DNA of 64,000 nucleotides from Heterohyrax brucei (lineage: Eukaryota; Chordata; Mammalia; Hyracoidea; Procaviidae). Positions 1 through 11,284 of this stretch are shown here, piece after piece. Each line of letters opens with the position of its first letter. Position 1 is the stretch's first letter. Made by a program: the position numbers and the translations under genes. The notes under the pieces are model-generated. The model was not told where the DNA came from and did no database searches. It was given only the letters and a program-made list of their open reading frames with translations. The stretch is from assembly GCA_028571685.1 (NCBI GenBank), contig CM053143.1, positions 150,964,329-151,028,328 on the forward strand, written 5' to 3'.

Positions 1-679
1 AAACCCTGTAGGCTTTCGTTGGATTTCTCAGCAGAAATGATGCTGGCACGGAGACAGTAGCATGACATATTCAAAGCATTGAAGGAGAAGAACTTCCAAC
101 TAAGAATTATATAGCTTGCAAAACCATCTTTCAAATATGAAAATGAAATTAAGACATTCGCAGAAAACTGAAACTCAGAGACTTTGTAAAAACCAAGCCA
201 AAGTTACAAGAAATACTGAAACAATTTCTTGGCTTAGAAGAACAAAACCGCTAGCTTTATATTTTAGAAGGACACATTATCCAGAATCCTACTTAGTTAG
301 GAAAGGCTCCAAACACAATTAAAGCTATAATAGTGAAATAAGTGATCTGGTGATCAAATCATGTAAACTATGATATCATCATATTAAAAAGAGGGATGTA
401 CTACAGTCATTATACTACTTCCAGATGGAGAGAAACTTGACATGACTGGTAGCAATCAAAACTGGGTTTATATATAGTTTAGTAAGCAGGATCATAGGGG
501 CAGCCATAAAGCACAATAAAAAAGGAACATACCATATCAACAAGTATAATACAGGAGTCTCTGCAACCACAAAACCAACCCTGAAAAAAGTGAAGAATCA
601 ACTCACAAACAAGGTCACAGAACAGATTAATAAGAACAACAGAGAAAACATCAACACACAAAAATATACATATATCACA

Positions 680-3600
680 ATGGCAGCACTGAACACATAC
701 CTACCAATAATTACACTGAATGTAAATGCACTGATTGCTCCAAAAAAGAGACATCAAGTGACATCTCGGATCAAAAGACATTACACATCTATTAGTTGCC
801 TACAAGAAACTCACCTTAGACTTAAAGATAAGAACAAACTGAAAATTAAAGGATGAAAGAATACATATCAAGCTAACAATGAACAAAGAAGAGGAAGTGT
901 GGCAATTCTAATCTCAGATAAAATCAATTTTAATGTAAAATCCACTATCGTGGACAAGGATGGTCACTATTTATTGCTGAAAGGTTAAATATAAAAGCAG
1001 GACTTAACAATATTAAATATTTATGCATCTAATGTCAGAGCACCTAAATACATTAAAGAAAAACTGAATATATTCAAAAATCAGATAGATCACTCCACAA
1101 TAATAGTAGGAGACTTCAACACTCCACTCTCAACATTGGACAGATCATCTACAAAAAAGCTGAATAAAGACACAGAAGACCTCATTGTCACAATTAACCA
1201 ACTAGACTTCATCGACATATACAGAACTTTCTATCCATCAGCAGACAACACCACCTTCTTCTCCAGTTCCCATGGAACATTCTCCAGAAAAGACAATGTG
1301 TTAGGACATAAAGCAATTATCAACAAAATACCACTGAATTAATGCAAAGCATTTTCTCAATCATAAAGCCATAAAAGTCAACGTCAAAAGCAGAAATAAC
1401 ATAGATAGAAAGTGGAACTCATCGAAACTGAACAACACCTTGCTCAAAAAATCAGGGGTTATAGAAGAAATCAAGGATGAAATAAAGAAATTTATGGCTT
1501 CCAATGAGAATGAAAACACTTCCTACCAGAAACGATGGCATACAGCCAAAGCAGTGCTCAGAGGTCTGTTTATCTGCATAAATGCACACATCTGGAAGAA
1601 AGAAAGAAACCAAATCAAAGAAATGACCCTACAGCTTGAATAAGTTGAGAGAGAACAACAGAGGAACCCCTCAGGCACCAGAAGGAAACAGATTATAAAG
1701 ATTAGAGCAGAACAAAATGAATTAGAGAATAGAATAACAACTGAAAAAATTGAAAAGACCAAAAGCTGGTTTTTTGAAAAGATCAACAAAATTGACAAAC
1801 CATTTTCTAAACTTACCAAAGAAAAACGGGAAAGAAAACAAATAACCCAAATAAGAAATGAGAGGGGAGTTGTCACCACAGATCCAACAGAAATAAAAAA
1901 TATCATAGCTGAATACTATAAAAGACTGTATCCTAACAAATTTGAAAACCTAGAGGAAATGGACAAATTCCTTGCTTCATAGCACCTACTCAAATTATCA
2001 CAAGGTGACAGAGAACAACTTACTAAACCCATCACAAAGGAAGAGATTGAAAAGTCATCAAAAAACTGCCAACCAAAAAAAGTCCGGGCCCAGATGGCTT
2101 CACTGCAGAATTCTATCAAGCTTTTAGAGAAGAGTTATCTCCAATACTACTGAGACTATTTCACAGTATACAAAGGGGCGGAATACTCCCAAATTCATTC
2201 TAGGAAGCCAGCACAACCCTGATAACCAAAGCCAGGAAAAGATCCAACAAAAAAGGAGAACTACAGACTGATACCACTCATTAATCTAGATGCAAAAATC
2301 TTCAACAAAATCTAGCCAATGGACTATAACAACACATGAAAAAAATAATTCATCATGACCAAGTTAGATTCATACCAGGGCTGCAAGGCTGGTTCAGCAT
2401 CAGAACGTGATCTTGTCTATTGATGCAGAAAAGACATTTGATAAAGTCCAACATCCATTCATGCTAAAAACTCTCGGCAAAATAGGAATAGATAGCCAAT
2501 TCCTCAATGCAATAAGGACCGTTTATACAAAGCCAACTGCCTATGTCATCCTGAATGGAGAGAGACTGAAACAGTTTCCCTTGAGATGAGGAAGTAGACA
2601 AGGATGCTCACTCTCACCTTTCCTATTCAACATTGTACTGGAAGTTCTAGCCAGAGCAATTAGACAAGACCAAGAAATAAAGGGAATCCACATCGGCAGA
2701 GAAGAACTAAAAATCTCCCTATTTGCTGATGATACGATTATATATACAGAGAATCCCAAAGAATCCATAAGGAAACTACTTAAACTGATAGAAGAGTTCA
2801 GCAAAGTCTCAGGATACGAGATAAACATAAGTAAATCAGTAGGATTCCTTTATATCAACAATGAGATTATTAAGGAAGAAATCACTAAGTCAATACCATT
2901 TACCATAGCCCCTAACAGGACAAAGTACCCAGGAATAAATTTTAACCAGAGAAATAACAGAACTTTACAAAGAGAATTGCAAGAACTAAGAGAGACTTAC
3001 ATAAACGGAGAAACCTACCCTGCTCATGGATAAGAAGACTTAACATTGTGAAAATGTCTATTTTACCCAAAGCAATCTACTTACATAATGCAATCACAAT
3101 ACAAGTTCCAGTGACATTTTTTAATGAGATGAAGGAACAAATTACCAACTTTGTCTGGAAAGGGAAGAAACCCCAGATAAGTACACATTACTAAAGAAGA
3201 ACATAGTGGGAGGCCTCTATTATCTGACCTTAGAACATATTACACTGCCACAGTAGTCAAAACAGCCTGGTACTGGTACAAAAACAGACAGATAGATCAG
3301 TGGAACAGAATCAAGACCCCAGAAATGACATCATCTGCCTATGAACAGTTGATAATCGACAAGGGCCCTAAAATATTAAACTGGGGTAAAAACAATCTTT
3401 TCAACAAATGATGCTGGCAAAATTGGATAGCCATCTGCACTAAATTAAAACAAGACCCATATCTTACACCGTATACAAAAACCAACTCAAACTGGATAAA
3501 AGACGTAAATATCAAATCTAAGACGATAAAGCTCATCCAAGAGAAAGTAGGAACAACAATGGAAGGTTTAATACACAATTCAGACAGACTTCAAAATCCG

Positions 3601-4430
3601 TCAAACAAACCACAATCATCAGAAGAGAAAATAGATGAATAGGAACTACTAAGAATCAAACACTTTTGCTTATCCAAAGACTTTGTTAATAGAATTAAAA
3701 GGCCACCTACAGAATGGGAAAAAACATTTGGCAACTCTATGTCAGACGGACGCCTGATCTCCATAATCTATAAGGTATTACAAAATATCAATAAGAAAGA
3801 GATAAATCATCCAATTAAGTGATGGGCAAAGGAGATGGACAGACACTTCTCCAAAGAGGAGATGCAGGCAACCAAAAAACACATGTGGACATGTTCACAA
3901 TCATTAGCTATTAAAGAAATTCAAATTAAAACAACAATGAGATACCATTTCACCCCAACAAAGTTGGCCATGATCCAAAAAACACAAAACAACAAATACT
4001 GGAGAGGCTATGGGGAGATTGGAACTCTCCTACTCTTTTGGTGGGATTCAAAACGGTGCAACCTCTTTGGAAAGCAATCTAGTGCTCCCTTAAAAAAATG
4101 GATATGGATATACCATTTGACCCAGTAATTCCACTCCTTAGAATCTATCCTACAGAATCAAGGCCTTTCACACCAACTGGTACATGCACACAAATGTTCA
4201 TCCCAGCACAGTCCACAATAGCAAAAAGATGGAGTCAACCCAGATGCCCAGTAACAGAGGACTGGATAGGTAAACTATGGTATATACACTCAATGGAACA
4301 GTATGCAATGATAAAGAACAATGATGATTGCAGAAAGTATCTCTTATCCCGGTTTCAACTGGAGTACATTATGCTGAGTGAAAGTAGTCAGCAACAAAAG
4401 GACAAATATTGTACAAGACCCCTACGATAA
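680..4430 (+). pseudogene. Decayed L1 ORF2 (endonuclease, reverse transcriptase)
   Basis: ORF2 normally encodes a protein of about 1,250 residues with an APE-type endonuclease, a reverse transcriptase and a cysteine-rich C-terminus; it nicks target DNA and copies L1 RNA there. The chosen start is the ATG at 680, followed by an MAALNTYLPIITLNVN-like L1 start. The endonuclease shows QETHL near 808 and VGDFNT near 1109, two catalytic motifs. The reverse transcriptase shows DAEKTFDK near 2416 (motif A) and the catalytic FADD at 2722-2733. The C-terminal frame ends at the stop at 4428-4430. The first frame breaks at about 854, and stops and frameshifts follow throughout, so no functional protein is possible. 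Identification is firm; exact junctions between open pieces are approximate. Confidence 0.92.
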
Positions 4431-4480
4431 GAACTTAAAAACAGACTCATGTATAGAAGAAAAGACTCTGAAGGCTGCAA

Positions 4481-4516
4481 AGGTGGGGAGGGAGGGAGGG
4501 TTAGAAGGGGAGGGTT
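4481..4516 (+). other. G-quadruplex-prone tract in the L1 3' UTR
   Basis: Six G-runs lie at 4485-4488, 4490-4492, 4494-4496, 4498-4500, 4507-4510 and 4512-4514. The first four are separated by single A bases, the pattern expected of a stable parallel quadruplex. A second G-rich stretch lies at about 4663-4679. G-rich polypurine tracts are a known property of mammalian L1 3' UTRs. Folding itself is inferred. Confidence 0.75.
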
Positions 4517-5430
4517 TAGATTGAAGCCAAGTAGTTCATATAAATTTGGTTGGGTGAAATCAGTGACAGCACACACTAGAAAGAAGATCAATAATAACTG
4601 GTCTTCAACACAATTTGAGTACTCGTCCCTTCTTAACCCAATATTGCAAGGACAGAGCAGCTGGGGCGGGGGGCCAGGGACCATGCTCTCAGGCGAAATC
4701 AAGGCCAATTGTCACAGCTAGTGTTTTGCTAATGAGGACTCTCTAAACCCCTCATTGGTGAATGGCATCTGGGGTCTTAAAAGCAGCCAAGCTGCCATCT
4801 GAGGGTACAGCAAATGGCTCCAACTCAACACATATGGATCATTACTGAGGACAAGAATGACATGGGGAAAAGAGAACCCAGAAGACAGAGGGACCTATGT
4901 GAGTGGGTCTCTACATCGACTCGTGACCAGAAGAACCAGATGGTGCCTAGCCACCACCAATGATAGCCACGATGGAGCTTACAAAGTGGAGCCCCACTGT
5001 CAACAAGAGAATAAATAGGGGTGTACCCTCAGATGTTCAATAAAAGACCACAATTGATGGTCCAGGTGCTTCAGAGTTGCCCTGGGATAATGGCCCCTGG
5101 CCCTGATGCTGCCCCTGTCCATAAAGCATAATAAGGTGAACTTTTCTGACAGCAATAAATTGGACTTGGTGACGCAGAGTGACCGTATCTTGTGGGAACT
5201 TTATGGTTCTATGCATCCATAGGATGTCATCCTGCTGACCTGTTGCTGGACGAAGGGGAGTGGGTGGAGAGGAGGGGATAGGAGACTGTTGGGAGGATAG
5301 GACATAAATGGAGCAGAGAGGTGACGTGTGGGAGAGCAGTGGGAGCTGCATATAGGTGAGCTTGTGAATTTATACGGGAATGTACATTTTAATTCAATCA
5401 TAATAAAAAATAAAAGAAAATAAAGAAAAG

Positions 5431-5737
5431 ATTATTTAGCCACTCTTTTTAACTTTAAGAGACATTATAAATATTAGAGAAATGGAATGATAAAAGAGAT
5501 ATTCCCAACCTTTTCTAATATAAAATGGTTCTGAAATCTTCTTAGCTTCATAACTGTACTTTTGAAATTTCTACATAAAGCTGTATCCACCAAATCTAAC
5601 TGCTCATTGACTAGGACACATGATGTTCATCTCTGTTTTCATAGTATCCATTATGATATCTTGCCATGTAAAGTCTGTGGTAGGCATTTAGCACTACTGA
5701 CTAAATATTTCCAATTTTCCTCTTCCAAAAACATGAT
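5431..5737. other. No feature seen
   Basis: AT-rich sequence after the L1 tail. I recognise no repeat, exon or RNA gene in it. Confidence 0.5.
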
Positions 5738-5903
5738 AAACCAAAAACCAAACCCACTGGCATTGAGGCCATTCTGACTCATAGCAATTCCATAGGCATG
5801 GTAGAACTGCCCGATAGAGTCTGCCAAGAACTCCCAGCAAATTCAAATTGCCAACCTCTCTGTTAGCAGACATAGCACTTAATTACTATGCCACCAGGGT
5901 AGC
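5738..5903 (-). mobile_element. AfroSINE
   Basis: On the plus strand this reads as the reverse of a standard copy: an AAACCAAACCC tail complement, then CTGACTCATAGCAA, and the head complement ACTATGCCACCAGGGT at the far end. This tail-to-head order places the element on the minus strand. It is clearly mutated relative to other copies here. Confidence 0.88.
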
Positions 5904-5911
5904 AAAACTAA

Positions 5912-6270
5912 TTGTGTTTTACTGCTCACCTGAGGTGAGGATGGCCACTTCACTTGTCTTGGGCAATGAAATGCAAGTGGAAGTCATAATACTTCCAGTA
6001 CAAAGCCCATATGATATAGAGCATGATTCGTCATAATTCCTTCCTTTCATCATGGTGACTTTCAACATTCCAGATGAGAAAGACTTCATCAACCTGCCTT
6101 CACAGGTGAGGTTTACACAGAAGAGTTGCCAAGCCAGTACTCAATAGACTTGCAGTATAAACAATAAAAAATTCAGAGAAAGATTTTTTTTAAAGTGTGT
6201 TGCTTTAAGCATCTGAGACATGAATATTGTTTGTTATTGCAGCATAACTTAGCACATCCTAACTGATAAA
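5912..6270 (+). mobile_element. Ancient retroelement fragment, family uncertain
   Basis: The stretch from about 6200 (GTTGCTTTAAGCATCTGAGA, then a GCAGCATAACTTAGC-like end) resembles the 3' end of old mammalian LTR-type repeats, whose ends read like TTTAAGCCACTGAGA and CAGCATAACCTAGC. The upstream part (AATGCAAGTGGAAGT near 5970) fits the same kind of element. I cannot name the family. Confidence 0.4.
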
Positions 6271-7109
6271 AATTCTGAATAAAACTTTATCAAAGAAGAT
6301 CAAGGAAAGAAAATTTAAAGAGCACAGGTGGAATGACCATTTCATTTGCACTCCTGGTGTTTTTTCCTAATTCTTTGAGGTCCAAGTCCATGAACACTTA
6401 CCTATGGGCTACCACAGCCTGATATGAGTATTAACATAACCAAGTTGAATATGTGTTTGTCTAGAGCATCCAGTTGCCAAATGCCACCATTGTCAGCCTC
6501 ACCTCTCAGGCACACTGACCTCCACAGAAAACAATCTGTTCATATACTTAGCCAGCACAATAGGACTGTCCCCAGAAAGGAGGGCTTTATACTCACTAGT
6601 TAAATATAAGTAAATTTATATTCAAGGAACCCATGGGCCAGAGCACAAGAAGGAAAATACAAACAAAACAAAAAACAAATGCTGCTTTGTAGAGTAGGAA
6701 TATAAAGAGCCCAAGGGGAAAATGGAAAAAATAAAATAAAAACATACACTCAAAAAAATGGTGCACAGATGGACCATAATGTGGGAAACATGCTCTCTGG
6801 TTAGGCAGAAAGAATTCAGCACAACCACTTAAACACTCTCCCTTCACTGGAACTTATCTGGAGTATTTGCACCTGCTATTTATGCTGTTGCTTGCATCAA
6901 CTTTCATGTGCCCTTAGAAGTGAGGCCCTTTCACATGCAACTTAGAAAGACAAAAGGTCAGGGGAAAAAAAATAAAACTAGGAAATGGAACCAAATATTT
7001 CAGAGGAGAAAAGAAGAACACATAAAAGATTTTTAAAAATTAAAGTCTTAAAGTAGCAGTGAGCAATTCGCTTCATAGAGTCAACTCTAGGCCTCTCAGT
7101 CTCAGCTGT
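6271..7109. other. No feature seen
   Basis: Mixed AT-rich sequence. Short overlapping minus-strand ORFs at about 6596-6847 are hydrophobic, low-complexity products of T-rich DNA and look like chance. A donor-like site at about 6398 on the minus strand has no open exon behind it. Confidence 0.5.
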
Positions 7110-7345
7110 GCCCCTGATGATACCCTAAGAATGCTCCTTAGAAGCAAGGATAGTGAGACTTCCTCTCACGTACTTTGGACACGTCATCGGGATAGATCAG
7201 CACCCAGGACACTGTGCTTAGTAGAACAGAGTGTCTGTAAAAAAGAGGAAGACCCTCAATGAGACAGACTGACAGCAGCTACAACAATGGTCTCAAGTGT
7301 AACAGTGATTCTAGGAATGGTGCAGGGCAGAGCTGTGTTTCCAGC
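7110..7345 (+). mobile_element. RTE LINE, 3' fragment
   Basis: The block contains the conserved RTE 3' sequence seen in five other copies: ATGCTCCTTAGAAGCAAGGA, then TACTTTGGACACGTCATC, then AAGAGGAAGACCCTCAATGA, then GGAATGGTGCAGGGCAGAGC. It covers the end of the ORF and the start of the 3' UTR. Its own 3' end is replaced by a MIR-containing segment. Confidence 0.9.
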
Positions 7346-7362
7346 TCTAAGTAAGAACTTAC

Positions 7363-7565
7363 ACAAAGGCAATGGGCTTGGTTTGATTTTATTATATGCC
7401 ACACACAATTCCAAGCACTTAAGAAATATCAATTCATCTAATCACATAACATAGGGTAAGTATTACGAGTAGTCCATTATACAGATGAGGCACAGCAAGG
7501 CTAAGATACTTACCCAAGGTCCACAGCTAGTAAGAGACAGAGACAGGATTCTAAAGCAAGTCAAC
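7363..7565 (-). mobile_element. MIR SINE relic
   Basis: Reverse-oriented MIR features are readable: a CCAAGCACTTAAGAAAT-like tail, ATACAGATGAGGCA, then ACTTACCCAAGGTCCACAGC, which is the reverse of the MIR core (GCTGTGTGACCTTGGGCAAG). It is preceded by the SINE-tail word AAGGCAATGGGCTTGGTTT. The block at 8708-8886 has the same arrangement. Confidence 0.8.
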
Positions 7566-8396
7566 TAACTTCAGAGTTCCTGCTATGTACGTCTACCCCA
7601 CGCTACCACCTCCCACCATGGCTGTATCCTCTTCCTTTCCAAAAAGTGAAGTCAGCAGTCCACCCCTTCAAGAGGTAACCTTTGAAGATCTCAACTCAAG
7701 AGCAATCTTGCCTTTGAACTTTATGGCCTCTCAAGGAAAACTGCTTATTATTCCTTGGCACACATTTTGCAGATTCTGGTAGATTTTTTATTGTTGTTGT
7801 TGTTTTCTAATTGCTGAAAACATGGAGAGGAAAGGAAACTCATAAATCAGTCTTTTTGTTCCCAAAATTACTTATCGCTTGGTAGGTAAACAAGGTGAGG
7901 AAGCTGCTTTAAGCCCTAAGGACTAGAATATGAGGTATGAGATAAAAAATAAAGCAAACGTGGTACTGAAATCATCAGGAATGATGGATTGAAACTTAAC
8001 CGGAGAACTCATTTGTTTGTACAATCTACAGAAGGAAGGAGTCCTGTTTTGGTAAGATAACCTTCAGTCTGACTTCTGTTTTATTTTTGTAACTTGGGAT
8101 TTGCATGAAGAGGAGTGCAAAGGTCTCCTGGCAAGAGCTCTTTTGTTAAAATCCAGAAAAACAAACAACCAGCACTGATGTTTTGGAACAGCCCACAGCT
8201 GCCCTGCTTCCCAGTGCTTCACCTTCCCCTTCTTTAAGGAAATGAGACACAAAGGCTCCCAGAATTGTGTCTGACCCGGGAGAGGTCACTATACTAGCTC
8301 AATGGAATTCTTGCATGAGACAGGGGAAGTCCAGTAAGGTAGGAGAGAGGAAATGACCCCACAAACTGAAAAATAAAAAACTGCCCATGCTCTTGA
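7566..8396. other. No confident feature
   Basis: Unique-looking sequence with a short GTT repeat near 7790-7806. The ORF at 7585-7782 has no splice context or recognisable domain, and I treat it as chance. Confidence 0.45.
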
Positions 8397-8460
8397 CTCT
8401 CCAAAGCCAACAAGCCAAGTGTCATCGAGTCAGATCCGACTCATGGCGCTCAGGCAGGGA
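8397..8460 (-). mobile_element. SINE/RTE end fragment
   Basis: The words CCAAGTGTCATCGAGTCAGA and TCCGACTCATGGCGC match the reverse complement of the shared AfroSINE/RTE 3' end. Only about 60 bp is present, and a poly-A/TA repeat follows directly. Confidence 0.65.
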
Positions 8461-8468
8461 AAAAAAAA

Positions 8469-8476
8469 ATTTATAT

Positions 8477-8511
<35 letters not shown>

Positions 8512-8512
8512 A
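8469..8512. repeat. (TA)n microsatellite
   Basis: Nearly pure TA dinucleotides after a short A-run, with two TACA interruptions at the left end. Confidence 0.95.
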
Positions 8513-8707
8513 ATCCAGCATTTCTGAGCTTGGCAAAGGAATTTTACTTTGAGGATACCTTTATGTGGGATTTTAAACACACAGGATAGGGCCTCCCGTT
8601 CAGCAAGAAGTAATCAACGGCGTGGACAAGCAGACCCTAGACAATTCATGGTAGAAAGAACAAAGGGGTCCTGCTTTGCTAACATAGCCTCCAGACTGGC
8701 TGAAGGC

Positions 8708-8886
8708 AATGGGTTTGGTTTGGTTTTACTATGCCACACACAACTGCAAGCACGTCAGAAATACCAATTCATATAAGATATCATATAATACAGGTTACGT
8801 ACCATTGATATCCCATTATGCAGAGGAGGCTCAGGATAGCTAAGTGACATACCCAAAGGCCACAGCTAGTAAGAGGTAGAGCCAGA
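8708..8886 (-). mobile_element. MIR-like block, second copy
   Basis: Reads in parallel with 7363-7540: the same AAGGCAATGGG(C/T)TTGGTTT start, then TGCCACACACAA, then CAGAGGAGGCTCAGGATAGC, then CCAAAGGCCACAGCTAGTAA. Because both copies start with the same SINE-tail word and continue into the same MIR, they may descend from one local duplication. The block is cut by the L1 insertion that begins at 8887 and resumes at about 10088. Confidence 0.7.
8872..8886 (+). repeat. Target-site duplication, left copy
   Basis: AGAGGTAGAGCCAGA, identical to 10073-10087. It is the left flank of the L1 insertion. Confidence 0.96.
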
Positions 8887-10072
8887 CTCACCCCAACAAG
8901 GTTGGTCATGATCCAAAAAACACAAAACAACAAATGCTGGAGAGGCTGTGGAGAAAGTGGAACTTTCCTACACTGTTGGTGGGGTTGCAAAATAGTCCAG
9001 CCTCTTTGGAAAGCAATCTGGTGCTTCCTTTAAAAAATGGATATAGATATACCACTTGACCCAGTAATTCTACTACTTGGAATATATCCTACAGAATCAC
9101 GGCCATTCACACCAACAGACATATGCATAAGAATGTTTATCACAGTACAGTCCACAATAGCAAAAAGATGGAATCAACCCAGATGCCCAACAACACAGGA
9201 ATGGATAGATAAACTATGGTATATATACTCAATGGAGCACTATGCAATGATAAAGAATAATGATGGTTCCAGGAAACATCTCATAACCTGGTTTCAACTG
9301 GAAGACATTATGAGGGCAGGGGACCATGTTCTTAGGCGAAATCAAGGCCAACTGGCACAACTAGCATTTTGCTAAGAGAGCTCTCTGCACCCCACATTGG
9401 TGACTGGCATCTGGGGTCTTAAAAGCTGCCAACCTGCCATCCAAGGGCATAGCAAATGGTCCCAACTCAGCAGGAACGGATGGTCACTGAGGACCAAAGT
9501 GGCATGGAGTAAAGAAAACCCAGAAGATAGAGAGATCCACGTGAGTAGATGTCTACATCGACTTGGGACAGGAAGAACCAGACGGTGCGTGGCCACCACC
9601 AGTGATAGCTGTGATGGAGCTCACTACGTTGAGTCTCACTGGCAACACAAGAATAAAAAGGGGTGCATCCTGAGATTTCCATTAAAAGACCACAATTGAT
9701 GGTCCAGCGGCTTCAGGGTTCCCCTGGGAGCATGGCCCCTGGCCCTGATGCTGCCCTTGCCCATAAATCATAATGAAGGTCCACTCTCTGGACATGAATG
9801 GATTGGGCTTGGCGATGCAGAGTGACCATATATTGGATGCACTTTACGGTTCTATGCATCTATAGGATGTCATCTTGCTGATCTCTGGCTGCAGTAAGGG
9901 GAGTGGCTAGAGAGGAGGGGAAAGGAGACTGACTGTTGGGAGGATGAGACATGTATGGAGCAGAGAGGAATAGTGTGCTGTCACCAGACAGGGAGAGAAG
10001 TGGAAGCTGTATATAGGTGGGCATGTAAATTTATATGGGAATGTACATTTTCACTCAGTTATAATAAAAAAA
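8887..10072 (+). mobile_element. 5'-truncated L1 insertion with intact flanks
   Basis: Aligns with about 3950-5410 of the first L1: the end of ORF2, then the 3' UTR, then an A-rich end (ATAATAAAAAAA). It is bounded by perfect 15-bp direct repeats, the signature of target-primed reverse transcription. Compared with the first copy it lacks about 298 bp (equivalent to 4374-4671), so ORF2 sequence near 9312 joins straight to distal 3' UTR. The missing part contains the G-rich tracts. The remaining ORF2 tail (about 9037-9310) is out of function. Confidence 0.95.
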
Positions 10073-10087
10073 AGAGGTAGAGCCAGA
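10073..10087 (+). repeat. Target-site duplication, right copy
   Basis: AGAGGTAGAGCCAGA, directly after the L1 A-tail; identical to 8872-8886. Confidence 0.96.
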
Positions 10088-10949
10088 AAAAGCAATGGAA
10101 TTGTCAAAAAAAAAAAAAAAGTCTCAAGCAATTCATTTCAAAACACTACATCTCTAAACTTTCCAAGAAATAGCAAGACACAGAAAAATGCAGATTTGGC
10201 TCTTTTCTTTGACCATTGACCCATTCCTTCATTGATTTGCCCATCATGAACTAGCCCAGGAAGTATGCTTTTTTATATAACTATAAAAAAGAACAAAAAT
10301 AGACAAATTTATTATCTTTTTAAGTACATAAATGAAAAAAGTATTTCTGATCTAGTGTCTTACCTGTGATGGTTATTTCAGATGAAAGGAAAGTCAGCAT
10401 CAACCCAAAACTTTAAACTAGCAACGTATGGACCTAGACATCTCTATAAATATTAACAAAGCTGAAGAAGTTTATTTACAAAGACCCATCAAGCCGCATT
10501 CAGGAATGGGGTGGCTCTTGTGAGCAATAATGTTCCTGTGCCAATCCTTAGGTGAAGGGGAGAGTCCCCAGTAGGAAATGACACTGCTGTGTAGAAACAA
10601 AAGCAGTACTACTGGACTCTTTAACTACACTCAGAGAAGGATCTTTTTTAAATCTTCCTCAAACACAAAAGGCTGTATCAAAGAGCTTTCAACTTAACTG
10701 AATTATTCCGAGCATACAATATTTCCAAAGTAAAATTGCCAGGATACAGTTATGACTCATAAATTTAACTAAAGTCTCCTATGAAACATCTATTTAGATT
10801 AAATCTTTCATTATAAAGAAGACTATAGAAGAACTCTTATACACATACCATGAAAAGAACTAAGAATCATCGAGAATCTTGGAGGCATCTTCTCCATCTC
10901 TCAGATTTCATAGCAACCTTGGTTTCAAATCAAAACTGTCCACTTGTTT
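10088..10949. other. No confident feature
   Basis: Contains an A15 run near 10107-10121 and otherwise unique AT-rich DNA. A minus-strand CACAG/GTAAGAC donor-like site lies near 10362, but no clean acceptor plus open exon could be matched to it. Confidence 0.45.
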
Positions 10950-11101
10950 ATAAACCCATTGCTATTGAGTGAATTCTAGCTCATATTGAACCTATAATGC
11001 AGAGCAGAGCTGCACCATAGCATTTCCAAGCAGTCACTGGTAGGCTTGAACTGCCAATCTTTTCGTTAGTGGCTGTAGCTCTTGACCACTATAACACCTG
11101 C
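10950..11101 (-). mobile_element. AfroSINE
   Basis: Reverse-oriented copy: TAAACCCATTGCTATTGAG at the left, CTGCCAATCTTTTCGTTAG (reverse of the CTAACNAAAAGGTCGGCAG core) near 11050, and the head complement at about 11095. It is diverged. Confidence 0.85.
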
Positions 11102-11284
11102 GATTCCAAACTGAAATGTTCAGAGAAACAGCAGCACCTCAGACACCCAGCTCTCAGCTGCTCAGAAACTGAAAACAGCCATGAAACTAGAAGTTTAAAT
11201 GCCTGCATATACGAGAAGCATCTCAAACAGAAAGCCTTCAACATGGAGCTAGGAAGTAAGTGCTTATGTGTTTGTTAGGCAACT

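Larger units (their letters stand above)
1..5430 (+). mobile_element. L1 LINE, 5' end outside the window
   Basis: Layout in order: the spacer between ORF1 and ORF2 (about 1-680), a decayed ORF2 (680-4430), a G-rich 3' UTR (about 4431-5395) and an A-rich tail (about 5397-5430). The ORF2 part keeps recognisable L1 endonuclease and reverse transcriptase motifs. The 3' UTR is closely matched by the second L1 at 8887-10072, which confirms the 3' boundary. The copy starts upstream of the window, so its 5' target-site duplication cannot be checked. Many stop codons and frameshifts show it is an old, inactive copy. Confidence 0.93.

Noticed and set aside
1523-1906. 127-codon minus-strand ORF
   Set aside because: Antisense to L1 ORF2; A-rich sense DNA gives a long, phenylalanine- and serine-rich antisense frame.
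4388-4708. 106-codon minus-strand ORF rich in proline, leucine and serine
   Set aside because: Antisense to the G-rich L1 3' UTR; composition, not a protein family, explains it.
6390-6480. Possible minus-strand exon at the donor-like GTAAGTG near 6398
   Set aside because: All three frames contain stops between the nearest acceptor-like AG and the donor.
10330-10460. Possible minus-strand exon ending at the donor-like GTAAGAC near 10362
   Set aside because: The only frame open into the donor has a stop about 46 bases back and no clean acceptor in between.
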